Below, piece by piece: positions 8,471 to 15,777 of a stretch of 21,957 nt of DNA (positions are counted from its first letter, which is position 1; every line of letters starts with the position of its first letter). The notes under the pieces are model-generated. The model had not been told where the DNA came from. It saw only the letters and a list, made by a program, of their open reading frames with translations, and made no database searches. The position numbers and the translations under genes were made by a program. The stretch comes from a virus. The stretch is taken from positions 56,513-78,469 of the IMG/VR virus record IMGVR_UViG_3300002231_000542. One strand, written 5' to 3'.

Positions 8471-8941
8471 CTATTTAAAAACTTTCCGTAATTCCTGTGC
8501 TATTAATTGTTCAAAGTCTACTCTATCAACAGCTTTCTTCATAAAACTATGTCTACCTTCTAGTACTAAACCATATAAAGGGGCTCTAGTAGTCCAACTT
8601 TCTTTTCTATCATAAAACTCAGACACCCACGTTCTCTTTTTCTTTGATGATTCTAATGGTCGTTTCCTAACATTGACTTGATTCCTATAAGTATTTCTAA
8701 TAATACCTACCCATGCTTCAATTTCATCTTTTTTACCAATAGTTCTAGGTGATGAAGTAATCCTGTTTCCCTTTAAGTCACCTGTATCGTTCTTGAAAGC
8801 AGTTGTTCGCTTAGCAAACAACTCTGCACTTCTAACACCTTTAAGTAATGCTCTACTTATAGCTACATTCATCTTCTTCATCATTTTAGATGTAGAATCT
8901 ATAGAGCTAGTTGTAACTTCGACTTTAAAATCAATTGCCAT
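8471..8941 (-). CDS. HK97 gp10-like head-tail / minor tail protein
   Basis: A 156-codon protein beginning MAIDFKVEV. I chose the ATG at 8941 rather than an upstream in-frame start at 8968 because AAAGGA lies seven bases before it and it overlaps the methyltransferase stop as TAATG. The arrangement is gp10-like: an N-terminal strand, a long amphipathic helix (MMKKMNVAISRALLKGVRSAELFAKRTT), a 'NDTGDLKGNRITSSPR' turn resembling the 'TG.L..SI' element of that family, then beta strands with WVGI and LYGLVLEGR, and a final helix. Such proteins act in tail completion near the neck. Confidence 0.65.
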   Translation of the reverse strand: MAIDFKVEVTTSSIDSTSKMMKKMNVAISRALLKGVRSAELFAKRTTAFKNDTGDLKGNRITSSPRTIGKKDEIEAWVGIIRNTYRNQVNVRKRPLESSKKKRTWVSEFYDRKESWTTRAPLYGLVLEGRHSFMKKAVDRVDFEQLIAQELRKVFK

Positions 8942-9531
8942 TACTTTTCCTTTGGAGTTGCAAAACAAATATACTTATTAGTAGAACCTTTGTCATGAAC
9001 TATCTTGAAGTACTTATTAATACGTTCCTTCCATTCTTCTATTGAAAATAAACTAAGATGTAGTGGGTCATCCCCACCTTTAAAATTATCTTTAAATAGA
9101 GCTATCTCTAAATAAACCCCACCTGTACATACCTTACATAACTCTGACAGTACCTTATTAACTTTCTCAGGTGGAATATGCTCTAACACATCTACTGAGT
9201 AAATAAAATCAAATACTGTTCCTTCTTTAAAGGGTAACTCCCAAAGAGTACCCTGCACTAATCTATCACCAAAATTCTCTTCAATATCCGCATCAGCTAT
9301 TCCAGTAGCTATATCAATACCAGTTACATCAAAACCTTCACGTAACATGTGTACCAATGACCTACCTGTACCATATCCTGCGTCTAGCACTGTCTTAGCT
9401 CTGATTCTCTTAGCTAACCCAGCTACTTGCTTTATTATATGTAAAGCGGGTGAAAATACCCTATAGGCAGGTGTTTTGTAAATGTCACTGTACTTCTTCT
9501 CTTCTTTTAATGCTAATACTTCATCATACAT
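8941..9531 (-). CDS. Class I SAM-dependent methyltransferase
   Basis: A 196-codon methyltransferase of the type 11 style. Motif I is VLDAGYGTG at residues 48-56, the acidic end of the second strand is in DVTGIDIATG (about 68-77), and motif IV with the following helix is DFIYSVDVLEHIPPE (108-122). These are the SAM-binding elements of the Rossmann fold. There is no DNA-methylase NPPY or Cys motif, so small-molecule, sugar or protein methylation is more likely. It starts directly after the stop of the DUF115-like gene, with AAAGGA about ten bases upstream, and lies inside the head operon, suggesting a two-gene modification unit acting on a virion or surface sugar. That function is inference. 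Confidence 0.85.
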   Translation of the reverse strand: MYDEVLALKEEKKYSDIYKTPAYRVFSPALHIIKQVAGLAKRIRAKTVLDAGYGTGRSLVHMLREGFDVTGIDIATGIADADIEENFGDRLVQGTLWELPFKEGTVFDFIYSVDVLEHIPPEKVNKVLSELCKVCTGGVYLEIALFKDNFKGGDDPLHLSLFSIEEWKERINKYFKIVHDKGSTNKYICFATPKEK

Positions 9532-10173
9532 TTATAATATGTCCTTTACATTAATATTTTTATAACCATACACTTCCAAAGGGTCAATAATAGAAATTGG
9601 AGAGCAGTTGTACAAATGAACATCTGCATCATTATCTCGTACATATCTTCCCCATCCTCTAAAACCATCTATCATATGATCTAACATATGTTCTTTTTTA
9701 CCAGCGTTATCATAATAGTTATGATAATGTGTTTTGGTCTTATCTTCACTAAATCTACAATCCATCCCAAGTAAATAAATATCTTTAAATCCCAGAGAGA
9801 TTGCTATTGAGATTGCAAATGTACCACAATTATTATAAGCAAAGTATCCCTTATTTTTGAAGTCCATTGTAGGGATGTCTACTTTATTTAAAAATGTTGT
9901 AGTATCATTATGTTCTTGTTCTAAACAGGCTGAGGGGGCATAAACACCCCCTTCTCCTGTAAATCCATCTATATCTTTACTAAAACGTTCATAAAAATTG
10001 ATGTCATAGTAAACCATATACGTGCAGTTAAAATCTCTAACTGCAAGATTACATCCAAAAGTTACCTCTTCTTCGAGCTTGTATTTGATAGAGCTTTCTT
10101 CGGGCGACCTGGCTTCTTCTTCGTTCTTGTAGGAACTAAGAGATGATCCACCTCCAATGATGAAGCATCTAAT
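9532..10173 (-). CDS. GT42 / DUF115 / MptE-like Rossmann protein, likely sugar or nucleotide-sugar enzyme
   Basis: 213 codons from a proposed ATT start at 10173. The N-terminus reads MRCFIIGGGSSLSSY, the 'GNGPSL' signature shared by GT42 sialyltransferases and the DUF115/MptE-like group. FGCNLAVRDF and TYMVYYDINFYERF follow, then NCGTFAISIAISLGFKDIYLLGMDCRF, the second hallmark of that fold ('T....A..IA..LG...IYL.GiD'). The C-terminus has HYHNYYDN and a final strand (VHLYNCSP). No ATG, GTG or TTG lies between a GTG at 10275, whose extension is shadow sequence of the upstream coiled coil, and this motif. ATT with GAGG eight bases upstream is the best candidate; a small sequence error is the alternative. 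The first 112 bases overlap the upstream gene in another frame. Confidence 0.7.
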   Translation of the reverse strand: MRCFIIGGGSSLSSYKNEEEARSPEESSIKYKLEEEVTFGCNLAVRDFNCTYMVYYDINFYERFSKDIDGFTGEGGVYAPSACLEQEHNDTTTFLNKVDIPTMDFKNKGYFAYNNCGTFAISIAISLGFKDIYLLGMDCRFSEDKTKTHYHNYYDNAGKKEHMLDHMIDGFRGWGRYVRDNDADVHLYNCSPISIIDPLEVYGYKNINVKDIL

Positions 10174-10454
10174 TCTTTCTGCCTCGCTACCAATTCTCGA
10201 TCCATTTCTTCTAATCTTGCACGTTTCTCTTCGATTGCCTTCTCCGCTTCGTCTAATTCCTTGTTCTGAGCCCACGTATCAATCTCCTCTGAAACACTTG
10301 ATGATGCTGTAACCCAGCCCATCTTTTTATACTTCTTAATGGCTTTCTCACCGAAAGCTTCGACTTGCTGGTCTCCTTCACGGTAAATCACTGACCTATC
10401 CTTTTTAGTAGGGTTTTTTTCAAAATATTCTGCTGTTAAAAGTCTGCTTGACAT
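10062..10454 (-). CDS. Coiled-coil protein with AT-hook-like tail, downstream of capsid gene
   Basis: 130 codons. After an N-terminal domain (LLTAEYFEKNPTKKDRSVIY, then FGEKAIKKYKKMGWV) comes a charged coiled coil of about 45 residues (KELDEAEKAIEEKRARLEEM), then a basic C-terminus containing KKKPGRPKK, which matches the GRP core of an AT-hook and could bind DNA in the minor groove. GGAGGAAGT directly precedes the ATG. Placement after the capsid terminators suggests a minor head or DNA-associated protein. No family is recognised. Its last 112 bases overlap the start of the next gene in a different frame, and both frames carry sensible motifs there. Confidence 0.7.
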   Translation of the reverse strand: MSSRLLTAEYFEKNPTKKDRSVIYREGDQQVEAFGEKAIKKYKKMGWVTASSSVSEEIDTWAQNKELDEAEKAIEEKRARLEEMDRELVARQKELDASSLEVDHLLVPTRTKKKPGRPKKALSNTSSKKR

Positions 10455-10495
10455 ACTTCCTCCATTCTTGTGGTTGTTCCTACTTTTAAAAAGAT

Positions 10496-10527
10496 GTAAG
10501 AGATGCTAGAAAACCAGCATCTCTTAC
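10496..10527 (-). terminator. Strong hairpin downstream of capsid gene, second terminator candidate
   Basis: GTAAGAGATGCT and AGCATCTCTTAC are perfect 12-bp arms with an 8-base loop. On the minus strand the stem is followed, after ATC, by TTTTT. An outer pair TCCTACTT/AAGTAGGA (about 10477-10484 and 10533-10540) can extend the structure. It follows the first terminator and may catch read-through, or act as an mRNA processing or stability stem for the gene downstream. Confidence 0.6.
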
Positions 10528-10552
10528 ACCCCCAAGTAGGAGGTTTGTATAT

Positions 10553-10575
10553 AAAACGGTCTTGTAGACCGTTTT
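10553..10575. terminator. Bidirectional intrinsic terminator after the major capsid gene
   Basis: AAAACGGTCT and AGACCGTTTT are perfect 10-bp arms with a 3-base loop, giving an A-tract and T-tract on both strands. It starts about 14 bases past the capsid gene's stop on the minus strand and would end most capsid transcripts. Confidence 0.85.
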
Positions 10576-10588
10576 ATAGTAGGTTAAT

Positions 10589-11494
10589 CTATGCTTCTGT
10601 TGTTGTCCTCATCTGAACTGCATGATCAGCTCTAAGTACGGCAGTACCATAGATAGTTCTGAAAGTCAGGATGTCAGCGAAGTTGTTGTGGTCTCTACTA
10701 GCTTCGGCTGTGATTCCAACCTGAGAAGCGAATGCAAAGGCTTCTTTGTGGAACATACCACAAGCTTTGTGAGGATAAACAACTGGTGACGCTGATGATA
10801 CAGATGATACGATTGCCACATCCGCTAGGTTATTTGAGACGTAGACAGGCATACCGTAAATCTTACCTAAAGAACCCGTAGGAACTGGTAAGTTAGCTGA
10901 TGTTACTTTGTCAGCGTCTATGAACTTATCAATCTTCAGCATAGCTTCTTCCTGCTGAGGACTAATGACGATGTATCTATCAGTCATAGGCACATTAGCT
11001 TCATTCAGAATCCTACGAGCAGCTAAAAGTGTGTTGTCTGTGATGTCTACATACGCACCTGATGTTACTGTACCGACGTTCTGTGTTACTGTAGTGTCGT
11101 TAAGTAACAGTGCAAGGTCTACGTCGATCTGGTTAGCTAGAGCGACACCCTGACTAACCGCATACTCAGACACTAGGCTGATGTCAGTTTGAATCTCGGC
11201 TAAGTCCTCGATATTGATGGCGGTGTACTTATCCTTATCAATAACGATTGTAGCCACTGTCTCAGTCTGTGTAGTAAGTACGATTGGAGTACCATCGACT
11301 TTTGTCTTAACGGTTCCAGCACCAAAGATTGGGATACGAATTGTATCACCTCGACCTTTGATTTCTTTCTCGTACCTTCGGTCTACTAAGTTACCGAAGT
11401 GTAGATTTGTGTTTCTTGCGTGTTGAACTAATGTACTCCATATTTCAGGAACAAAAGCATCAACTGTGGTTTTGGTAATATTACCTGTTGCCAT
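10589..11494 (-). CDS. Major capsid protein (HK97 fold)
   Basis: 301 codons. The sequence has the layout of the P22/N4-like HK97-fold coat group: an N-terminal arm (FVPEIWSTLVQHARNTNLHFGNLVDRRYE), the E-loop region (GDTIRIPIFGAGTVKTKVDG), a spine helix (LVSEYAVSQGVALANQIDVDLALLL), and a P-domain strand and helix (DRYIVISPQQEEAMLKIDKFIDADK), closing with the beta element GKIYGMPVYVSNNL and FRTIYGTAVLRADHAVQMRT. The scaffold gene lies directly upstream, and an AAGGAG site sits about eight bases before the ATG, right after the scaffold stop. It is followed by two strong hairpins, as expected for the most abundant virion protein. Confidence 0.9.
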   Translation of the reverse strand: MATGNITKTTVDAFVPEIWSTLVQHARNTNLHFGNLVDRRYEKEIKGRGDTIRIPIFGAGTVKTKVDGTPIVLTTQTETVATIVIDKDKYTAINIEDLAEIQTDISLVSEYAVSQGVALANQIDVDLALLLNDTTVTQNVGTVTSGAYVDITDNTLLAARRILNEANVPMTDRYIVISPQQEEAMLKIDKFIDADKVTSANLPVPTGSLGKIYGMPVYVSNNLADVAIVSSVSSASPVVYPHKACGMFHKEAFAFASQVGITAEASRDHNNFADILTFRTIYGTAVLRADHAVQMRTTTEA

Positions 11495-11512
11495 TGTTTT
11501 ATCTCCTTTTTG

Positions 11513-12310
11513 TTATGCACCTTTACTCTGAAGGATTTTTAATCTTTCATCGAATGGAAGAGTGCTAAAGTTGGCAGGAAGTCCTGTAGAACTTACTGCT
11601 GGTGTAGGAGTTGTTTCTGAACTACCACTACCCGTAGCCATTTTTGAGGCTACAAGATAACTATTAGCTGCTGAACCCAAGAATTCAGTAACGTAAGCAC
11701 CAACCGAAGCTAGTTCTCCATTAATGAATACTGGATTACCGTTATCATCAGAAACAATAACTCTATTTTCGTCATCTATGGAAATCTTATCCTTTAAAAT
11801 AGAATATACTGTGTCTGCATTAACGGCATCACACGAATTAGCCGCTGAAATAACAGCATCCTTAACTCTGAAATTGTAGATTGTATCTGAGTATTCCTTA
11901 AGTAACTGAGACTTAGCCGCAATTTCTTGCTCTGCATGAGTCTTAGCGGCATTAAACTTCTGAGTCCACTCATTGTTAATTTTGTCTACCTTCTCATTCC
12001 ACTGCTTCTGAGTAGTTGCTTTTACTTCTTCAACTTCTTCCGCTTGACTTGTAAACGTATTCAATGAATTCGTAAGATCATTAATTTTAGCTTCAAAGTC
12101 AGCTAGTTTAGCATCTTGCTCTCTAATGGTACTCTTTCGTTTCATTGTTTCCTGAGTAGTACTCTGTAGTTTAGATTGCAAATCCCTAATCTGAGTCTCG
12201 TACTGTTGCTTGAGCTCATCCACATTAACTATTTGAGTTGATGTAGTTTCTGCACCCTCTGTGCTTGCTTCTGGAGTACTTTCTGTACTCTGAATATCCT
12301 GTTCTGACAT
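11513..12310 (-). CDS. Scaffolding protein
   Basis: 265 codons, encoded between portal and major capsid. The N-terminus is Ser/Thr/Glu-rich and probably disordered. Residues about 30-145 form a long coiled coil (VDELKQQYETQIRDLQSKLQ and on), followed by a compact acidic domain (VKDAVISAANSCDAVNADTVYSIL, then ISIDDENRVIVSDDNGNPVF) and a Gly/Ser/Pro linker leading to a C-terminal helix (FSTLPFDERLKILQSKG). The helical body, acidic region and C-terminal capsid-binding helix are the normal features of phage scaffolds. No catalytic protease motif is seen. An AGAGAA site lies a few bases before the ATG. Confidence 0.85.
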   Translation of the reverse strand: MSEQDIQSTESTPEASTEGAETTSTQIVNVDELKQQYETQIRDLQSKLQSTTQETMKRKSTIREQDAKLADFEAKINDLTNSLNTFTSQAEEVEEVKATTQKQWNEKVDKINNEWTQKFNAAKTHAEQEIAAKSQLLKEYSDTIYNFRVKDAVISAANSCDAVNADTVYSILKDKISIDDENRVIVSDDNGNPVFINGELASVGAYVTEFLGSAANSYLVASKMATGSGSSETTPTPAVSSTGLPANFSTLPFDERLKILQSKGA

Positions 12311-12400
12311 ATTCTCTTTTAACCATCCTTTTCTTTAAACTGAATTAATAAAATTTATAAATCTCACTATGTTGTCTTTACTACGTTAACTTTTCATCCA

Positions 12401-13921
12401 TTAAACCTCCTCATTAGTTTCACTACTTGTATCTGGTTCTGGAGTCGTAGCACTATCTAAACTAGCATTAGTACCTATAAACGTAGAACCGTCAATTGGT
12501 TTTTCATCTGTTTGAACTTCATTTACAACTTCTTCTGAGGCTTCTATCTCAGACTCTATTATACGTTTAATATTATTATCAATCTCTGGTAATAGTAAAT
12601 TAGACATCTTTCTGTAGTAATGTTTCCTAAATGTATCTGAAGGAACTTGAATAGCTATTGTATTATAAGCTTGCTCAAGTACTGCACCAACATCTACTAA
12701 CCCAAACTGGTCTGGGTATTCAATAGTAACTTCTGTTTTAATATTATCAACACTGACTCCATTCCACAATAAAACTAACTCATGAATAAAGTACTCTGCA
12801 TTAGTTAAGTTAATTGCTACTTTCTGAAGCATAGCTTCAGTTTTCTCAAATTCTATTTGAAGAGAAGCCCCACTTTTAACAGCGTTATGGTTCTCTATAC
12901 CTGTATGGTTTAATTTTGCTAATCTATAAATTTCTTCTACTGTTTGTTTAATACGTTTTTCGTAAGAATCAGTAGTTGATGATGGAGGAGCTATGAATGC
13001 TGGAGCATGTTTACTTTCGGGATCAAAAGTAACAGCTAAATCAGTATCTAATCTAATCTCTCCTGGATCACCTGGAAATGTTAATATAGCAAATGTCTGT
13101 TGTCTAAGTAAATCATCTAATTCAGAAAGGAGGTTAAATAATCTTTTACTTAAGGATGAAACGTCCTTAATGCCTGAAATACCTAAAATTGTATGCCCAT
13201 CAGCTTTCTTGTAATGTACAGGAACCACGGGTACTTTACCTAAGCCATGAGAACCACTATCAATAACAGTTAAGTCACCTTCATCCTCTTCAATGAGTGA
13301 CCACTCATCTATTGTCCATATTTTGTACCTAGTACGTTCTTCATGCTCTTCAAAAACATCTTCAGTGTTAGTTAGAGCTGTTTCTTTAATTTTTATCCAT
13401 TGTAATATACCATACTCGTCAATAGCCCAATCTAATACATTTTTAGGGTGTACCACGTAAGCATAAGCTTTCTTATTAGCTAGACGCTCTTCTAATTTTG
13501 TAGTAACTTCTACATTAGGTGTGTCAACTACAACAAAACAGTGTCCTATAACAATAGCTGTAATAAAAGCTTGACTCATAAGCACATCTATAGAAGCATC
13601 GCCTCTAAGATTTGTTGACCTGTGGAAACTGTCTAGTATATCATTTATTGTTCTTCTATCTGGTGATTTTTTGTAGATATGCCCCACGTAAGTATCAACT
13701 ATAGCTGCTGTATAGTTAGGGTAGTACGACAGCTTTTTTCTGGATATGTATTTAGCTTCATCTTCTTTCTCATATTTGTCTAAATACGTACCATCTTCAA
13801 AACCACCAGTGCCATGATAACTATCATGAAGCATTGTCCATGTATCTATATTAGCTGTGTACTCAGCGTGTTCCTGAGCAATAGTACCTAACTCTTTTGC
13901 CCTGTCTAACGATATAGCCAT
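12401..13921 (-). CDS. Portal protein (DUF4055-like)
   Basis: 506 codons, with an AGGAG site about seven bases before the ATG. The N-terminal signature (YHGTGGFEDGTYL, then YYPNYTAAIVDTYVGHIYKKSP) is typical of a portal group that forms the dodecameric ring at the capsid vertex. A central beta region (YAYVVHPKNVLDWAIDEYGILQWIKI) and a long helix (KRIKQTVEEIYRLAKL) followed by GIENHNAVKSGASLQIEFEKTEAML match the wing, stem and crown order. The Asp/Glu/Thr-rich C-terminus is probably disordered. It is the first large gene after a perfect-consensus promoter at 13978-14006, about 56 bases upstream of its start. The neighbours, terminase on one side and scaffold on the other, agree. Confidence 0.9.
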   Translation of the reverse strand: MAISLDRAKELGTIAQEHAEYTANIDTWTMLHDSYHGTGGFEDGTYLDKYEKEDEAKYISRKKLSYYPNYTAAIVDTYVGHIYKKSPDRRTINDILDSFHRSTNLRGDASIDVLMSQAFITAIVIGHCFVVVDTPNVEVTTKLEERLANKKAYAYVVHPKNVLDWAIDEYGILQWIKIKETALTNTEDVFEEHEERTRYKIWTIDEWSLIEEDEGDLTVIDSGSHGLGKVPVVPVHYKKADGHTILGISGIKDVSSLSKRLFNLLSELDDLLRQQTFAILTFPGDPGEIRLDTDLAVTFDPESKHAPAFIAPPSSTTDSYEKRIKQTVEEIYRLAKLNHTGIENHNAVKSGASLQIEFEKTEAMLQKVAINLTNAEYFIHELVLLWNGVSVDNIKTEVTIEYPDQFGLVDVGAVLEQAYNTIAIQVPSDTFRKHYYRKMSNLLLPEIDNNIKRIIESEIEASEEVVNEVQTDEKPIDGSTFIGTNASLDSATTPEPDTSSETNEEV

Positions 13922-13943
13922 TAAAACTCCTATTTAAGAATAC

Positions 13944-13965
13944 ATCTATATATGTACATATAGAT
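13944..13965. promoter_or_regulatory. Inverted repeat just downstream of the portal promoter; possible operator or leader stem
   Basis: ATCTATAT and ATATAGAT are perfect 8-bp arms around ATGTAC, placed about +6 to +27 from the predicted transcription start of the portal promoter. That position fits a roadblock operator or a 5' leader stem. No protein is known to bind it. Confidence 0.5.
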
Positions 13966-13977
13966 ATAATTGAATAT

Positions 13978-14006
13978 ATTATACCCGATAATACTAGTGA
14001 TGTCAA
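13978..14006 (-). promoter_or_regulatory. Perfect-consensus sigma70 promoter before the portal gene
   Basis: On the minus strand TTGACA (14001-14006) and TATAAT (13978-13983) are separated by exactly 17 bases. Both hexamers are full consensus. It directs transcription of portal, scaffold and capsid with the host's housekeeping polymerase. The -35 lies 16 bases past the stop of the Cys-rich microprotein. Confidence 0.9.
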
Positions 14007-14021
14007 GCAGTTTATTCTGTA

Positions 14022-14195
14022 TTACTTTATTTTATTCTTACTTTTCTTCTTTCTGGGAGTGAAGTATTCACAAATATCCATAACTTCCTGATTAATAAGT
14101 ACGCAGAATAGTGGCACAGAGCCATCCTTACGCTCTAGGTAAGAACCATGACCACAATCTAAACAGCAAATAATTTTCTTGTTTTCTTCTACCAA
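14022..14195 (-). CDS. Cys-rich microprotein after the large terminase (57 aa, TTG start)
   Basis: TTG at 14195 is preceded by GGAGGT, about six bases away, which lies in the last codons of the terminase gene; this near-perfect site decides the start. The frame overlaps the terminase stop by a few bases. The protein has Cys at residues 10, 11, 14, 31 and 42, with a CLDCGH knuckle, suggesting a zinc-ribbon or rubredoxin-like fold, followed by a basic tail (PRKKKSKNKIK). It may bind nucleic acid or act beside the terminase. No family is recognised. It is too short to appear in many gene predictions. Confidence 0.65.
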   Translation of the reverse strand: MVEENKKIICCLDCGHGSYLERKDGSVPLFCVLINQEVMDICEYFTPRKKKSKNKIK

Positions 14196-15577
14196 AATCT
14201 ACCTCCTGATGATGGTGTAAATCCAGTTTCTCGTGAATAAATAGCATAACGTATAGCATCCATAGCATGATCATCCATTTTCAGCGGCTCTTCTTTAACA
14301 TTTTTAGTAGTAGATTTCTCGTACCTGTACGACTCAAATTCACGGATAACATTAACACATTTATCCATAACGTATAAATGAGGTTTATGGTTACGTACTA
14401 CAAGTTTTTGAGCTACTGCTTTGATACCTTCTGATATAGAATAGTTATGTTTACGGGCTTTTTTAATTTTAAAGCCGTTTTGATTAAATAAATGTATTGC
14501 TTCAGGTTTATGGTCGGCAAAGCCACTAAAAATGCCATATTTAGCCCTCAGATCGTTTAATACGCGCAGTAAATCAGTATTTGTATGCTTACGCTTGTAA
14601 AACTCATCAAACACGTAATAACGCCCATCCTCGTCAACGCCTATGCACAAAATAACTGAAGGATTCTCAAAACCAAAGTCTATAGAAAAGAATTTCTCAT
14701 TAAATTCTTCTGGACGTATGTTATTAGGTAATTTCTTAATAACATGTGTCTCAGGAGTGAACTCTTTGTAAACTCTACCTTCGTACACATGAAATGAAGC
14801 TAAGTACTCTTGCGCATAGACTTCTGCCGATAGTGTGGCTTTAGCTTCAGCTAAATCTCCTGGAGAAAGGTGAGGGTTAGATGAAGAGGGTGCCTGAAAA
14901 CTAGCCCAATCAACATGCTTCTCTGGTGCTCTTTTACTGAGCATAAACAGTTTATAAATCCAGTTTCTACCTTCTGGAGTAGTTAAAAAGAGAGCATCAC
15001 CTTCTTTATCAGTTAAAGTAGGTCTAAGATACTTTTGCCATATAGCTTCTTTGACTTTAGCAGCCTCATCAAATACTAAAAAATCAACACCTTCACCAAG
15101 AAGTGAATCTGGGTTCTCTGCTGATTTACCGATTATCTGAGTACCATTTTTAAGTATGATATGACGTTCTTTAGTAGAACATTTAGCCACATCTTCACCT
15201 CTAAGAATAATCTTAAAGATTTTAACTACTTCCCTAAAAATCTTATCTGTAAGATCATACGTAGGGGCTACTATCCATATAATTTGGTTAGGTTCACAAG
15301 CTTTATAAGAGATTTCATAAGAAGCGAGTAATGATTTACCTGTTCGTCTTCCACACACAACTACTCTAAATCTTTTTTTACTAGAATGAATAGCTACCTG
15401 CACTGGGTGAGGTATGTATTTATCTTCCTCACGAGCTTTCGCGTTTAATCTACGAAACCATGAATCCTTACCAAACTTATATTCCATCCCCTTAAGTTCT
15501 GCAAGATGTTGTTGCAGTTCTTCTATGGAGAGGTCTTCAATGTTCCCAAAAGTACTTAAAGTTTCTGTTAAAGACAT
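14189..15577 (-). CDS. terL: Large terminase subunit (ATPase and nuclease)
   Basis: 462 codons. The ATPase half has Walker A as CGRRTGKS (75-82), an adenine or Q-type WIVAPTYDL segment (101-109), Walker B as FLVFDE (166-171), and coupling motif TTPEG (199-203). The RNase H-like nuclease half has its acidic residues in SIDFGFENPS (Asp 300), ADHKPE (Asp 355) and DDHAMDAIRYA (435-445). This is the motor that pumps DNA into the prohead through the portal and cuts concatemers. AAGGA lies about eight bases before the ATG. The start overlaps the end of the small gene upstream by ten bases, and the portal follows after one microprotein and a promoter. Confidence 0.97.
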   Translation of the reverse strand: MSLTETLSTFGNIEDLSIEELQQHLAELKGMEYKFGKDSWFRRLNAKAREEDKYIPHPVQVAIHSSKKRFRVVVCGRRTGKSLLASYEISYKACEPNQIIWIVAPTYDLTDKIFREVVKIFKIILRGEDVAKCSTKERHIILKNGTQIIGKSAENPDSLLGEGVDFLVFDEAAKVKEAIWQKYLRPTLTDKEGDALFLTTPEGRNWIYKLFMLSKRAPEKHVDWASFQAPSSSNPHLSPGDLAEAKATLSAEVYAQEYLASFHVYEGRVYKEFTPETHVIKKLPNNIRPEEFNEKFFSIDFGFENPSVILCIGVDEDGRYYVFDEFYKRKHTNTDLLRVLNDLRAKYGIFSGFADHKPEAIHLFNQNGFKIKKARKHNYSISEGIKAVAQKLVVRNHKPHLYVMDKCVNVIREFESYRYEKSTTKNVKEEPLKMDDHAMDAIRYAIYSRETGFTPSSGGRFW

Positions 15578-15777
15578 AGCAAATCCTTATACGTCGCCAC
15601 AAACTCATTTATCTTGTTTACGTAATGATTATAACGATTACCTTCTTCAAGAACTAGACGACCTTCACCAGCACTTATCATAAAGTATACTAGGTACTGA
15701 AAGTCTTCATTCTCGTCATTGAGACCATACAGAGTGCCATGTTTGAAAGTTACTACAACATTACCTGTCTTATTCAA
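15568..15777 (-). CDS. Small unknown protein between terminase subunits (69 aa, TTG start)
   Basis: The TTG at 15777 overlaps the end of the small terminase gene by eight bases, and a purine-rich AAGGTGGT lies a few bases upstream. The sequence opens with two short strands (GNVVVTFKHGTLYGL) followed by an acidic turn and a helix-rich end (YVNKINEFVATYKDLL). There is no ATG in a suitable place. The coupled overlaps on both sides support it as a real gene of the packaging operon, but I do not recognise a family. Confidence 0.55.
   Translation of the reverse strand: MNKTGNVVVTFKHGTLYGLNDENEDFQYLVYFMISAGEGRLVLEEGNRYNHYVNKINEFVATYKDLLCL

Noticed and set aside
8471-8968. HK97 gp10-like gene starting at 8968
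   Set aside because: The ATG at 8941 has AAAGGA at good spacing and a TAATG overlap, while the longer form adds MFCNSKGKV copied from the neighbouring methyltransferase end.
9532-10275. GT42/DUF115-like gene starting at the GTG at 10275
   Set aside because: The extra 34 N-terminal residues are Arg/Gly/Glu shadow translation of the upstream coiled coil, and the family's first strand should begin next to IIGGGSSL.
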